64,000 bases of DNA from Amaranthus tricolor (lineage: Eukaryota > Streptophyta > Magnoliopsida > Caryophyllales > Amaranthaceae): the NCBI RefSeq assembly GCF_026212465.1, contig NC_080062.1:3088501-3152500 (forward strand), read 5' to 3'. Positions 1 to 12,499 of this stretch are shown in pieces. The notes below the pieces were generated by a model that was not told the DNA's origin, did not search any database, and worked only from the letters and a program-made list of their open reading frames with translations. The number at the start of each line of letters is the position of its first letter. Position 1 is the stretch's first letter. A program made the position numbers and the translations under genes.

Positions 1-194
1 TATAGTCAATTGAGGTCTTGTTTGTTTCGTTTTATTAAATATTTTCATATATACTATTAAGTTTTTAGAATTTTTATCATATGAAATTAAAGATATCAAT
101 GATTAATATTGTATATTGAATAGCATGAAAAAAATAAATGTACCAACTATTAAAAAACAAGAGAAAATATTTGTTCTCTCCCTTTTAAATTTTT

Positions 195-453
195 TCCTCC
201 GTTCTGAAATGCTCGTTACATTGCAATTTTTGACACAATTCATCGTTCAAGTTTTATTTTACATATTGTGGTTAATATGTAAGAAAAAATAGTAGTCAAT
301 TGACATTTTGTTTGAATCGTCTAATTGCATACATATATTATCAATATGAATTTTTTATAAATTTTAGATATGTATAATTCAACATATAAATAGTCAAAAT
401 ATTACATTAGATTGCGTAAAAAGTCAAATATAACAAATATAGAGGAACGAAAA
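195..453. mobile_element. Small TIR element (MITE), family A, copy 1
   Basis: The left end (cctccgttctgaaatgctcg) and right end (tatagaggaacga) are imperfect inverted repeats. The interior is AT-rich and has no reading frame. A related copy lies in the opposite orientation near 45.4-45.66 kb, sharing the stretch around 'cattgttcaag' and 'ttacatattgtggttaatatg' in diverged form. The layout resembles Stowaway-type elements. Exact ends and target duplication were not resolved. Confidence 0.55.
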
Positions 454-864
454 AAATATTATACTATACTTATTGCAATTCCTATATGAGAGAGCGAGTA
501 AATATTTTACTATGAACAATTTTTTATTTATTTTAAAAAGATAAATGAATTCGTACATATTTTCCCATAGTTGGTGCTCAAAAAAATGAGCTGGTAAACA
601 ACAAAGTGATCTAGGCCCTGTTGTTAGGTGATTAATTGACATGGAAGTGAATAAAATGATGTGTATTGAGAAAATGTTTCCCAAGCTAGCCAATCAATTA
701 TCAAACACATACTTCTAACTCCTATGAGTTAGATATTCTGCTAACTTATCTTTTTCATGTCAAATCATAACCCAACCTGATTTGTACAAATTTGTACTAT
801 TTTTGCTTATGCATCTAATCTCTTGTCAATCCTAATTATGGCTTTACTTACTAATATTCAAATA

Positions 865-990
865 TACAGTGTTTTCCGTTCATAGATAACTAGGATTAGG
901 GTCTGGGATGGGAAGAAAGGCGGCAGCTCATATCCATATAAGAAAGTGTAGTCAAAGAGTCTCTCGGCTCAAGAAGTATATTTAAATATA
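865..990 (-). mobile_element. 3' end fragment of an RTE-like LINE
   Basis: Read on the minus strand, this matches the untranslated 3' end of the LINE at 43.1-43.37 kb: a 'ggactctttt'-like block, a 'atgagttgccgcc'-like block, then 'gaccctgtccat' and the 'gggatacactg' end, all diverged. It is one of several 5'-truncated 3'-end copies in the window. There is no coding capacity. Confidence 0.6.
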
Positions 991-1059
991 TTCAAACATG
1001 TTATCTTTAAATGTTTCATATTTTATAGAAGTATGTTTAAGAATTCTAGTAAAGCCTTT

Positions 1060-1690
1060 TGTGGTGATTAGTGTGACTTGAAGTCATTAATTATGAGTTA
1101 TGGTAAAAGAGGAGTAAAAGGGTAAAAGTTGATATAAGAAAATAAGGCTTTGGAAGGACGAATTTCCATTTGGAGACAAAAGAGAAAGTTGAGTCGGTTA
1201 TTCCCTGGCCAAAGGGAAGACGACTCGACTTTATAGGCTGAAAGTTTTATTTATTCTGTTTTTCGATTTCTTGTTTTTGCCTTAGGAATTAGGATTATAT
1301 GTAAGTGTTTAACCCTATAAACTATAAATAGGGCTAAACACATAGATTTGGATATGTGCTTTCTAATGTTCTCTCTCTCTACTCTCTGTTCTCTTCTTTC
1401 TCGATTGTAATCATCATCAAGATTGTATCTCCATTGGAGAATCATTGAAGGAGCAACTAGACATCTAGGCTAGGACAGTGGACGTAGCGAAATTAGGGAT
1501 GAAGCTCTTAAATCTTTGTGTCGGCTTTGATTGTGTTCTTAATTGCTTAATTGGGGTTCTTGGGGTTGCACAAATTCAATTCTAGTTTGGGTGTATGTGT
1601 AGGACTTGTTTTTGAGACTTTACCTTTGATCCCTTGGGTGTTTTGTGGATAATTTGTTCAGCTTTATTTGTCGAGAAATGTAAAATCATG
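1060..1690 (+). mobile_element. Probable solo or fragmentary copia-type LTR
   Basis: The stretch has LTR-like promoter architecture: a TATA box (ctataaatagggc, near 1321), a CT-rich leader near 1370-1400, and a 'cttaaatctttgtgt' block near 1507. The same block recurs in the LTR-like stretch at 13.17 kb. No gag or pol frame follows, and boundaries are approximate. I infer a solo or truncated LTR. A cellular promoter is less likely because no gene follows. Confidence 0.45.
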
Positions 1691-2079
1691 TAGATATAAT
1701 CTGTATTGTGCATTTTGATTACTTGAATGATTTTATTGTGGATTCTTATACGAGGTTTTTGAAGATGTGAACATTTTGTTTTGACTTAGTTCACACTATT
1801 TTAGTGTGAATCAACCATTAAATGTACGAATATAGTAAGAATTTCTATTTGACAAGTATAATCAAGTACAATAATTGAAAAATACTATTTAGTGAGCATT
1901 TTGATTCATATATTGCGTTTACGTTAAATAAGTGTTTGTTTATGAGATTTAGAGACATAATTGAGTTTTAGAGAATATTTTTTAAGAGGGAAGGTTAAAA
2001 TTGGAAGTTCATAAAATAAAAGGTGGCGACACAATGAAAAAGATAGCGACATATAGTATTGCCCTTTAATATTTGTGTT

Positions 2080-2253
2080 TAGAGGTGTTCAAAATAAATC
2101 TAATGATCCGATATTTATACTCAACCTTGTAACCAAATTCAATTTGACCCGACATCAAAATGAATTTAAAATTATATGAAAATCAATATGTATACTAAAC
2201 TCGATTTTATATTAATCTAAAATCGATGAAATAACCCAAACGAATACCTCTAA
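2080..2253. mobile_element. Small hAT-like MITE
   Basis: It begins tagaggtgttc and ends gaatacctcta, an inverted pair of hAT style; compare the larger element at 57054. The flanks are near-duplicates of 8 bp (tttgtgtt and attgtgtt). It is about 174 bp long and non-coding. Confidence 0.5.
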
Positions 2254-2719
2254 ATTGTGTTAATATTTGTATTGTAAACTCTTAAGGACGGTGGGAGTAT
2301 AATTGAAGGTATATTAGTGTGTTACACAATAAACATAATCATTGATTTTTTTGAGAAAAAGGCCCATAAAATAAATAATTTTGCTCACATTGGTTGCTGC
2401 TCTTTAGAGATCCAAGTCATTGGAAGATGCCCCTTTTGAGTGCATTCTTGTAGCAAGGTAGGTGGTGAATTTATAGGATAAGAGATGGGCTAATATTGTC
2501 TTGTGGATCTACAGTTAAGTTTCTGTCCCATTCTCAACCTTTTTTCCTTCATCATACATACATCTGTGTCTAGATTAGACTAGTGACTACCCCATCTAAA
2601 AATTTGAATATGCAAAATTTACTAAATTGCTCTCACTTATACTTTCATTTAGATTGACATCGAGTAGAGTCGAATGTACGCAATCATGTATTGATATTGA
2701 TAAAAATAAAAAAAATGTT

Positions 2720-2860
2720 ATATGAGATAATGTCTTTGTGAGACATGTCTCATGCATATATGGGCAAATAACCGAACTAATGCAAAATACAAGAATATAT
2801 GAGTTTTTTATTTTGAGTTTTTGTCTCACCGAGTGATGGTCTTTTAAAAGATTAGTTGTA
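2720..2860. mobile_element. MITE of the 'gagacggtctc' family
   Basis: The left part has 'atgagataatgtctttgtgagacatgtctca' features and the right part has 'gtctcaccgagtgatggtct'. This matches the repeated plan seen elsewhere here: a gagac/gtctc end, an internal 'aaattaatacaaa..atgagaatata' core, then a second gagac/gtctc end. It is one of about ten copies in the window and has no reading frame. Confidence 0.5.
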
Positions 2861-3034
2861 TGTAATTTTAATAAATACTCTGAAGGAATAAACTCAGCTA
2901 AAAAAATAAGCTTATGATAGATGCTCCAAGATTGATTATATACACTAATACGCCTCCTCACAAGAGAGGTAATTGGACTAAAAGTGTGGATACAACATAC
3001 ACCTTCCTAATACTTAACACGAAATATCCTACTT

Positions 3035-3140
3035 TACATGAGGGTGTGTGAGATTTGAGCTTATGACCTCTTGTCATATTGACCTCTGATACTAAAAGTT
3101 TAAGCAAATATTTAAGACATCAGAATATGTTACATATTCT
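3035..3140 (-). mobile_element. TRIM retroelement fragment
   Basis: On the minus strand this matches the left terminal repeat plus primer-binding region of the TRIM at 4404-4674. It contains a 'gtatcagaggtc' segment close to the initiator-Met-tRNA primer site (tggtatcagagc), followed by 'caatatgacaagaggtca'. The right repeat is missing. Confidence 0.5.
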
Positions 3141-4403
3141 AAAAAATACAAATGCATATAATTTAATGAGTCGTTATAGTATAAACGATAAATCTAAAAT
3201 TAAAAATCATAATGAATCTTTGACATGAAATATACCTTTTCATTTCATAAAATTTGTATTGTTTATTATTTTCCTTTTTAGTCTCTAATATTGAATTTAC
3301 TATAATTTTATTTTGAATATGACTCATTGTTTATTATTTTCTACAATTGTTAATAAATTTCCCAACTGTTAACAAATTGGAAAACTAGACTTTATGCAAA
3401 TTCCATAAGACACAAAAACAACAAGCATACTCTTTGGAATTCAATACAAAATCTTTAATTTTCTATTATGAACTATTTTAATTAGTTAGAGCTTTTTCTA
3501 TTGGAATTTTTTTTTTCGTTTTCATTTCATGTTTTCACTAGAAATATTATACTCAAAAAAAGAGAAACTTATACATATTTTTTAGGGATATCTACAGTTA
3601 TAATATATTTATGTGATATCTTATTAATTTGTATCTGTGTATATAATTGTATTATATACTTTCTGTAACTTTTTATTAAATATATTCGTGATACTCTGAA
3701 TTGAGCTTTAAATAAGATTGATAAATTACTCATATCAACAAGGTGCATTTTAAGTTATTTTTAAGGGAGATCAAAGTATACTTGTTGGGGAACAATCTTG
3801 GGATGGGTGGCATCCTGAGAAGTTTTCCCAAATGCATACAAGTGAGGTCAACGTGTGCTGAATGAACTAGTGTTGATTTATGGGGCCAGTCTACAATCTC
3901 TATTAATAGTCACCGGCAGTAGGCCAGGTGTTACACTATTGATTAATATTAAGTTTTAGATACATGTTAAAAACTATGAAAAAACAAATAAAAACGGAAA
4001 CATAGGGATTAATAAACAAAGTTATTGTTGAGGTAACTTAATATGGGGTTGATTATATTGTAATGTATGTTCTTGGGAATTGAAAATTGGGGTAATTTGC
4101 TGACAATGCAGCATGAAAACTCCACATGGTGTGGCTTTAGTCAAGGACTTTCACACTTGCCAAAACCCATTACTTAATGACTCTACAAATTAAATTAGGA
4201 GTACAATCTCTTCACAAGTTTCTTTAGTTTGATTTTTGTTAGTTGATCAAGCACTAAGTTCATACCACAAATTGACATAATTGAGATGAATGATTTTGTT
4301 ATATATGTAGCAAATTTGAAGGAAACAAAAAATTATATATTTTTATAATAGTGTTTCTATTGAGGAGGTATTTTTCATGATTTTCTATTATTATGGAGTA
4401 TCA

Positions 4404-4674
4404 TGTTAGATTATATAACATATCTTGGAGCCTTAATTATCAACTTAAGCTGATAGTTGAGTTGATTTCTTAATATAATATCGCGAAGCAATATGACAAG
4501 AAGTCACAAGTTCGAATCTCAATCACCCCTTAATTATAGTGGAATATTCAGCTCTTGTGCAAATCTACAAATCTACCCTAATGGGTTTTCGTGTGAGGGG
4601 CGTGTTAGAAAATATAACATATTTTGAGACCTCAATCATCAACTTAAGTTTTTGGTTGAGTTGGTTCTTTAACA
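4404..4674 (+). mobile_element. TRIM (terminal-repeat retrotransposon in miniature)
   Basis: Two direct repeats of about 72 bp, at 4404-4475 and 4603-4674, both start tgttaga. The right one ends taaca and the left one ends taata. Just inside the left repeat (4474-4489) is a degenerate primer-binding site (atatcgcgaagca versus tggtatcagagca). Just before the right repeat is a purine-rich tract (gtgaggggcg). There is no gag or pol. Length and layout fit a TRIM, mobilised in trans by autonomous LTR elements. A clear 5-bp target duplication was not seen. Related pieces lie at 3.04-3.14 kb and 63.2-63.3 kb. Confidence 0.6.
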
Positions 4675-4899
4675 AATCTCAGGTAAACATCAAATTATCT
4701 GATTTGTTTTGAGTATCTAAACCTACATTTATAAGTTTAGTGTACATTTCAAAACCTCACTTTTGACTGTTAAAATTATGATGAACACACTCAAAGTTTG
4801 AACACACGTACACCCCAGTATTTGTATTCTCAACCCATCATGTATCCTTTTTGAAAGAGGGGGTGCTTGAACTCTAACAATGGCAAAAGAATAAATGTA

Positions 4900-5520
4900 A
4901 AAAATGAAGAAAAACATAATGTAACAAAAGAGACAACAAACACACAAGTTTATGAAGTATCTTGGATACCCCTCAACAAATGTTTATTTTCATTAATGGA
5001 TTCAACAATACAATAATGAATAAACTCTCATACTCGAGAACAACCTCTCAAGCCATACATCTCACAATTGAAATCTCACAATACTAATACATAGAAGAAC
5101 ACTCTCAAGTTTCTTACTATGTAATAGTCCTCTCACAATATGTTTATGTGTGTTGTGGTGAATTTGTTCTATGAATGATGTATTCTATTTATAGAGATTA
5201 GAGAGGAATACATCATTCTAGAACCATACATTTGATCACCATTATAGCACCATAACACCATACAATTAAATATGACATTTAAGCTGTCTCTTATTGCATA
5301 TTTAACATCACAATAAACCTAGCAATAAACATAGAAATAATGCTCACCATTATTTATAGATTAATTGCCTCTTAAATACACCATTAAGTGACACATTAAC
5401 TCACCCATAAATTAATAATTAATTATATATTTAATTGCCTTTTATTACATCTTAATATTACCCTCAACATAATGTGTCTTCTTGTAAGTCATTAAGTCAC
5501 TACCATCACACATACATAAT
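4900..5520 (-). mobile_element. LTR fragment, family B, copy 1
   Basis: Read on the minus strand, a TATA-like 'ctataaatagaatacatc' precedes a leader ending in 'gattcaacaattac'-like and 'atcttggatacc'-like blocks. The same blocks occur at 13.55-13.66 kb (minus) and 59.33-59.40 kb (plus), so three copies of one LTR family are present. No internal coding region adjoins. The 5' boundary is approximate. Confidence 0.5.
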
Positions 5521-5671
5521 TTCACACTTGCATTAACACTTTTTGTCAATGGCCATGATAAAAAGGAATATTTATAGATCTTTCCTCTATAATCTTTATT
5601 CAATTATATAATTATCATTATGGTTCTTGTATAAAATCATAATTTACCATGACTTTCTTTTAACACCTGGG

Positions 5672-5962
5672 TCAGGGGCGGAGCAAAGATTTTAAATGTC
5701 CTATTTATTTTAGTAATGTCTTTTAAAATGAGGCCCTGTATTATATCAAAAGATAAAAAAAATTCCACTTAAAGAAAAATAATTATGACAAAATATATTA
5801 TAACATTATATTCTAAAAGTTCTTTAAATATATAAAAAAATTAACAAACAAATCACTTAAAAAGCGTTGCTCAAAACCGAATCTGAATAACCATTTAATA
5901 TTTCAGACCCCTTATTTCTAGGGGCCTTAGGCGGTCGATTACCCCCGTGCTTAGAACCGGCA
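5672..5962. mobile_element. TIR element, family C, copy 1
   Basis: The left end has 'gtcaggggcggagcaaag'. The right end has 'aggggccttaggcggtcg' and 'gcttagaaccggca'. The GC-rich ends contrast with an AT-rich interior. The 'gcttagaaccg' right end recurs at 61.43 kb. Class is uncertain and no reading frame is present. Confidence 0.4.
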
Positions 5963-7029
5963 CAAATATAAATATTAAATAATGACAATAAAAATGAATT
6001 TCGTATTAAATGTTTATAAAATGTACCATGTTTAATTATAAAATACTTTCCACAAATTTGTTTTTCTTCTCAATCTCCCATTAAAATATAATGTGGTATT
6101 AAGTGTTATCGAGTATGAATAATATCTGTGAAAAAAAAAAACTTTAGAGTAATACAACCTCAATTTTAAATCTTGTTCAGTAATTTTTCAACTTAAATTT
6201 ACTTATATTTGCATTACCATCCCGTTCGTTACTAATATTTATTTAATATTTATATATAACGATGAAAAATAAAGAGTGTGGTTTATTACAAGTAAAACCT
6301 TTTTATTTTACTTGTCTATTAAAAGGAATCCTATTAATACCAACATTAATTTTTAATTTAATATTTAAAGATAAAGAAAACTAAATTTAATTTTTAATCT
6401 AATCCGCCGAATATTCTAATTAATCAAGCAAAAATGACTCTTCACTTATGTTTTCCTTCTCCACAATATGTGATCTAATCACAATTGAAAAATCGATATA
6501 AAGTAAATTAAATTAATCTAAATTGTAGTTGAAATATATTAAAGTTAAATTAACAAATCAGTAAAATATGAGCATAAAATACAAAGTTAAAGTAATAGAG
6601 AGTTTATCTTACTAAATTAAATTGAATGAAGTTTCAAAAATATATATCAAAGAGAATTCAATTGATAATAAATTTTTTTTTATTATTAATAGTATTAATA
6701 TTATATTATATGGAAAACATATGATCATTGAGAAAATTTGAAAGGGAAAAGAAAATCAAAGAGAATCCCAAATAGTTATCCGAAACGTATTAAATATTTT
6801 TGGTGGGCGAAATGCTAATCAAAGGTTTTAATAGGAAGCCCAAACATCAACAAGTGGGCCCCTTTCTTTGGTCACAAGTCACATCATAGGTTGTACTCCT
6901 TTCTCGGCCCTCCTTTCCACCACCCCAACCCAATGGGACTGCTAGTATTCAAATTTTCGTAGGCTTCTTGTTTTGAGAAATTGTCTCTTATATGAATAGT
7001 TGTTTATAAATTTTTGTATTTTGGTTGTA
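5963..7029. other. AT-rich intergenic DNA, no gene seen
   Basis: Long A/T runs and stop codons occur in all frames. No splice-bounded coding stretch or clear repeat pair was recognised. Confidence 0.5.
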
Positions 7030-7130
7030 CTTTTTATATGGGTATAAGTTGTCGCTTTTCTTCCCTCTTTAAACCCTACTTATAGTTTTTAATAGGTGGG
7101 ATACACTAAGTATAATGATAATTATATTTA
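7030..7130 (+). mobile_element. 3' end fragment of the RTE-like LINE
   Basis: It contains 'gggtataagttgtcgc', 'aaaccctacttatag' and 'gggatacactaag', aligning block by block with the 3' ends at 11.35-11.43 kb and 43.27-43.35 kb. It is more diverged than those copies and lacks a reading frame. Confidence 0.6.
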
Positions 7131-7139
7131 CAAACTTTT

Positions 7140-7450
7140 GTATAAAACAGTTTCATGAGAGATGCACCTCATACTAATTCAACTCATAAATATTATGAGA
7201 ATATAGACTCTTTGTTTGAAGTTGTCTTACCAAGATTTAATATGTCATAAGAGTAGCTCTTTTAAAATTTTGCTTTTGGTTTTTGCATCTTTTAATCATA
7301 GTTTAAAAGTATACATAAACTGTTGTATGAGGTGATTTCATTGTGAGACATGTTTCATATATACGGTAAATAATTCAATTAATACAAATTATGAGAATAT
7401 AAATTTCTTTTTTGAGGTTGTTTTACTAAGAGATGATCTCTTATATGAGT
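7140..7450. mobile_element. Two adjacent MITEs of the 'gagacggtctc' family
   Basis: Copies at about 7140-7245 and 7315-7445 both carry the core 'attatgagaatata' with degenerate gagac/gtctc ends. Together with copies at 9.4, 10.0 and 10.2 kb they form a cluster. Confidence 0.5.
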
Positions 7451-8599
7451 AGATGAAAACATCTAGCAAATATTTAGCTAGTTGAAAACCTGATTTTTTT
7501 GCCAAAACCACGAAGGTATTAGGACTTAGGAGTAGATTTTTCTATTGGCTTTTATCCATTTTTAAATGCTTTGTGTCTAATAACCAACACTTATTTTTAT
7601 CAAATATCTCAATAACAACTGACTTTAACACCTAATTTATCTATTAATAACTTTATCTGTTTAAACTAGTCAAGAACTATATACAACCATCAACTCCAAC
7701 AACATTTTTACAAACAAATCCTCTTTACTATTGAGTACATAGACACTTTATCTTGGGGGAAAATACATATTTTGATCATTATTAGTAATATGCGACTACT
7801 ATCTTTTAAATATAAATGCTTAAAAAATTCACTAAAGACCCTCAAAAACACCATGTACAGTCCTAAAATAATGTTGCCCCATAATCGTCTAGTAGAGGTA
7901 CTGATTATATACAAATTCATACTATGAGGCATTTTTAAATTAAGCTAAATATTTCAACTAAATTAATTAAAATAATCAATTTTATTTTTAAATCATTCAT
8001 TTTTAATTATTTAATATTTAATATGTTATTTTAAATATTACAATCAACATTTCATATATATCAAAATATTACATTTTTCAATTTTAACTGTTTATTTGAA
8101 ACTATATCACATTTTGAACAAATCTTATATAAAATTGTCTTACCGTCTATTATCCCGGAAGATTCATGTTTAGACAAGATCACAAGATAGCATACCAACA
8201 TATGGCCCTCTCTCATTACACAATAATTTTGATTGGGTCATTGGGCCCCACGTGCAGTAATTTTTGGCGCCACATCAGCATTAACAATGTGACATGTTTA
8301 TTGTTCATAATGAGCTAGCTTTGTATCACGTATGAATAGGAGAGATTATATTGTGCAAATACATAAGTAAGAACTACGAAGTTGTAAGCCAACAAACGTT
8401 ATTATTGCATTCAATAATTGAATTATTTGATCCTCCTAATACACATAAATTGAATATAATATTTCCTTTTGAATTCGAAATTTTAATATTACTTTAATAA
8501 CGTTCTTTAGAATCAGTCATGTTTCGGTCAAAAATTACTACATTTTACAAATAAGATCCTAAAATTAAATTTTACATAATCCTAATCTTCTTTATTATC

Positions 8600-8715
8600 A
8601 TCGATCATCATCATACCCATTATCTAGTGTATTCCGTTCATAGAAAATTATGATCAAGGTCTTGAGAGACAAGGAAGGTGACAACCCACACCTATAAGAA
8701 AAAAAGATTCTTGAA
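8600..8715 (-). mobile_element. 3' end fragment of the RTE-like LINE
   Basis: Minus-strand match to the LINE 3' end. On the plus strand it starts with a catcatcat tail, then 'agtgtattccgttcatag', then 'ggtgacaacccacacctataag'. It parallels the copies at 865-990 and 49.96-50.09 kb. Confidence 0.55.
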
Positions 8716-9404
8716 AAAACTAAAAATTCAAATTTTAACTCATCCATTAAAAAAAAATAAAATCTTACCATCTAATTATTTTATAAAAATCCCACCTTTT
8801 ATACCCATTTGGAATACTTTATTAGTTAACTAAACACTAACTTGGTATGCCATGTGTTAGTTTATAATTGGTTTTAATTGTTATTATAGTCTTGTTTAAA
8901 CTTTGAATGCAATAACAAACATATACAAAATAAAAAAGGAAAACAAAAAAATATATATATAAAAAAAATAAACAGCCACACCTACGGAAGGCTTCCCTAA
9001 CGTTTTTTCAACCAACTTTTAAATTTTGTTAGAATTATATTAATAATCAACCATTTTGATGTAAAGGTTATTAACCTTTTTGAACTAAAATTTATTTTAA
9101 AATTTAATATAAATTTTTTTTTAAATGTAATGTTTTCTAGAGATTAGAAAAAGTTCCAAAACTAATTATAGCTATTGACTTTTGGTAATATTATCTATAT
9201 GCTATTAACTATTTTTGATAACAATAAATTTATTCATATATTTTTTCAATTCAATAATAATGCAATACTTTAATTCACGTAACTTGTTCAATAATTAAAT
9301 TTATCTAATTTTATCATATACAATCTCCGTTCTTTGATTTTACTAAAATAATTACGTTTTGTAATGGAATGATTGAAAGATAGATTTTATTAGTTCAACT
9401 ACTC

Positions 9405-9550
9405 TTGTGAGATACAGTCTCTTAAAGAGACGACCTCAAAACAAGAAGCTCACATTCTTATTTTCTCTTTAAGTTGTATTAATTGGACTATTTAACCCAT
9501 ATATCTAATGCGCTTCTTGGAGAGACCGTCTGTCACAACAATTTGTGTTA
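9405..9550. mobile_element. MITE of the 'gagacggtctc' family
   Basis: The left block (gtgagatacagtctcttaaa) and right block (cttggagagaccgtctgtca) enclose the family core 'attggactatttaaccca'. Non-coding. Confidence 0.55.
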
Positions 9551-10009
9551 TACATATGATAGTTGGGAGAAGTTCTTGGAAAGCATGTACAATGAAAACA
9601 CAAAATCTCAAACTAATAGTCTAATTCTTTGGATGTTAAACATCTTAAATTTATGAGACTATTTATCACAAATTATAGTATGAGGCGGTTTTTAATGTAA
9701 TACGTGCTTTAAATATGAATTATAATGTAATATATACTCTAAATATGAATTATATAAAGTCATTTTACTGAAACACAATAAGAATTATCGATAATTTGAA
9801 AGTAGCATTAAAGATGCAGTAGAATTTAGAGCAAAGCCAGGTCCATGACTTGAGTTTTTTGCACTTTTTGTTTGCCATGAGTGCAATATTCACGTGAAGT
9901 CCAGGTCAACACTTCCAATTATTTCTTAACATGGCCTTGACCCAATCAAAAAGGGCGTACTTTTGGCCCACAAAAAATATAAGGTTTTTTTCACTAATTT
10001 TTTATTAAA

Positions 10010-10330
10010 CTTGTGTCACTATAAGACGATTTTAATTGGGTCAATTTAAACTATTTTTTCTTAAAAAACTGTTTTCTATATTAGTGTGAATTTAGATTTC
10101 ATTTTTTTTAATGTTTTCATACTAATGGGCTACTTGTATAAGTTCATCTCACGGTGAAACAATCTCATACAAGACTTGCTATTTTTTAAACTATCTACTC
10201 ATACAGACCGTCTCTTGGTGAGACGACCTCAAATAAGGTGCTTGTATTATCATAATATGTATGAGATTGACTATTTAACTCATGTAAAGAGGCACATCTC
10301 TCATCTCATACAAAAATTTGTGTTTCCTTA
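10010..10330. mobile_element. Tandem pair of 'gagacggtctc' MITEs
   Basis: The first copy (about 10010-10180) and second copy (about 10190-10325) both carry gagac/gtctc ends. The second shows 'gaccgtctcttggtgagac' and 'gactatttaactcatg' with a 'catctcatacaaaaattt' end, very close to the copy at 54.76-54.89 kb. Confidence 0.55.
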
Positions 10331-11094
10331 TTACGCTTTTCCACACATAGCAATACTTGCCATCTACCTTTAAATTAAAAAGCTTATAATCGAATTTCAA
10401 ATTTTCTAAATTGCATTAATTAATTAATATATAGGATGCAATCTTATGTGAAGCGGTCTCATTTGTCATAATTGTTTTAAATTAAGAATTGAAGATATTC
10501 TCTTACAACCATGTGACAAGATTTAAATTTTCATCACTTACACGGAAAAATTAATTTTTCTTTCGAAATTCTCCCGTCCTACTCTGACAAAATATTCCTA
10601 AATTTTTGAGTTTGAATCAAACACTACAAAGTTTTAAGTTGTTTGTTCAAGCTTAGCTAGTTTATTTACAAATTTGGCTCGTTAATTTCAAGCTCCATTC
10701 TGTTTAAATTTCACCTAGTTCTTGTTGATAAATGAGTTATTATTCAAAAATTACATTTTTTGGAAAATTTTATTTGTTCATTTGACTAAAAACTTGTATA
10801 AAATAATAAAATAGAAAGACACAAAACAATGTCTTTTTAGTTTTTATAGATAGACGTAACATTCATCTTAGTTGGAACATAAAATCTTAAATCTTTAACA
10901 CAATTACAATAAATAACTAGTTGATTGGAATTTATGTTTAGTGTTGCATCACTAATTATACATGACATACATTTGCACCACATTTTGATGAGGCTAAAAA
11001 GTCAATGTTTTTTGGTTTTGAATTATAATAGACAATATTAGTAAAATGACTTGTGCACTTTTAATTATATAATAAGTTGCAAATAATGTTTGTT

Positions 11095-11455
11095 ACCGAT
11101 GAAAATTAGGAATAGGGGTAGTTAGAGGTGTCATATCCATGTTTTAGATTACTGATGTCCTCTTAAATTACCTTTTGGTGTTCTTGCCATCTTGCTTCTC
11201 TCGTTTCTTTATTAGTTTTTTGTTTTCTTTTTTTTAGTTGGTTTTACTTATTTATTTTATTTATATGCATTCATTCTATCTTTTCCCGTGTTGCTATGTC
11301 ACTTTATCTCTCTTGAGTCGGGGGACTCTTTTGGTCGCGCTTTCCTTTATGGGTATAAGTTGCCGCCGTCCTTCCCTCCCCAAACCTTGTCCATAGTTTT
11401 TTTTATGAGCGGGATACACTGGGTAAGATGATGATGATGATGACGACCAATGAAA
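11095..11455 (+). mobile_element. 5'-truncated RTE-like LINE 3' end
   Basis: This is nearly collinear with 43.02-43.37 kb: the last coding residues and stop (tatccatgttttagattactga), 'tgtcctcttaaattac', 'ttcttgccatcttgcttctc', 'tgagtcgggggactctttt', 'gataca(c)tggg' and a terminal (gatgat)n tail. It is the best-preserved 3'-only copy. The short GAT-type tail instead of poly(A) is typical of RTE-clade elements. Confidence 0.75.
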
Positions 11456-11924
11456 ACAACTTCTTTGTTAAAACTAACAAGAGTTCATAAGAGTAAAATT
11501 GCGTACATCCGATTCTCAAACCCCATACTTATGCATTGGTATAAAAAATTTTTGTTGTTGTATGACGACTTGACCTATATGAAAGGAATATACTCGGTTT
11601 CACATTTAATTGTTTTTGAAACTTGAATAAAGAGAATCCTCTACAAACAAAGAAGAAAAACAAATTTACGTGTTTAACTAAAAAAAATTATTCAATATTC
11701 AATATAAAAAAAATTATATGAACCCCTTCCCTCAAGATATTCAATATTCAACTCTTAGCTGTACTTAATTTATACTAATTTACGAGTTTAACTAAAAAAA
11801 TTAATAATTATTTACATAGCTATTTTACCCTGATTTTGTAGGACCATTATTATCAAAATTCAAACAACATATTGACAAAAAGAATGTTCCTAACTTCCTA
11901 GGTTATTGATGCGGTCTACTAAAA

Positions 11925-12346
11925 AAATACACGTGGACATGACGTGTATATAAGAAGTTTAATTTAATAATGGCAAAATGCCACATCAGAGATTATAAGA
12001 TCTTTTTAATCAATCCATTTGGCTAAAAGTTGCTCAGATGAACATACCAATCCGCCATTTCTCCTCCGTACAATTGCTTCCATGGTTGCAATGAAAACCT
12101 CATTTCCTATCTTGCATTCTTGCTGTATGTTCGTTGATAGCGAAGTCTCAGGTACGTCAAACTTATTACTTATTAGGGATTTACATTTATTTTACGCTGG
12201 TTTTTCGGCAATTAGGGATTACTAATTTTATGATTTGATTTCTAGGATTGTTTACCAAGCGGTTTTGATGGATTACGAAGTCTATATACGATGTTTTGGA
12301 TGGATCAAAGCCGAATTTGGCTTTATTTTTAGTTTACAGTCAGGTA
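11925..12346 (+). promoter_or_regulatory. Promoter-like cluster followed by two exon-like segments
   Basis: An ACGT element of ABRE/G-box type (acacgtgg, near 11929), a tgacgtg near 11941 and a TATA box (tatataag, near 11947) lie within 30 bases. About 30 bases downstream starts a less AT-rich segment ending in a good donor (cag|gtacgt at 12151/12152). A second segment from 12246 (ctag|gatt) to 12343 (cag|gtaatt) is also splice-bounded. Joined, the frame open across the first segment stops soon after the junction, and I do not recognise the peptide. It may be the start of a non-coding transcript or of a gene interrupted by the LTR material that follows. Confidence 0.35.
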
Positions 12347-12499
12347 ATTGTTATTTTGGCGGTTATTTGTGCTTAATTTCGTTGGTGTTTTATTTGTTGA
12401 TGAATGAATTTCTGAAGATAGATATTGGAAATGTCTAATTTTCGGTATGTTTTGTGAAATTTTTGAACATTTTTAAAAATTTTGTGATCTGTGCGTTGA

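Noticed and set aside
2596..2961. 121-codon minus-strand frame
   Set aside because: It overlaps a MITE, has no recognisable domain and shows the composition of random AT-rich DNA.
4495..4535. tRNA-like B box (agttcgaatctc) as a tRNA gene
   Set aside because: No acceptor stem or A box fits. It is part of the TRIM interior.
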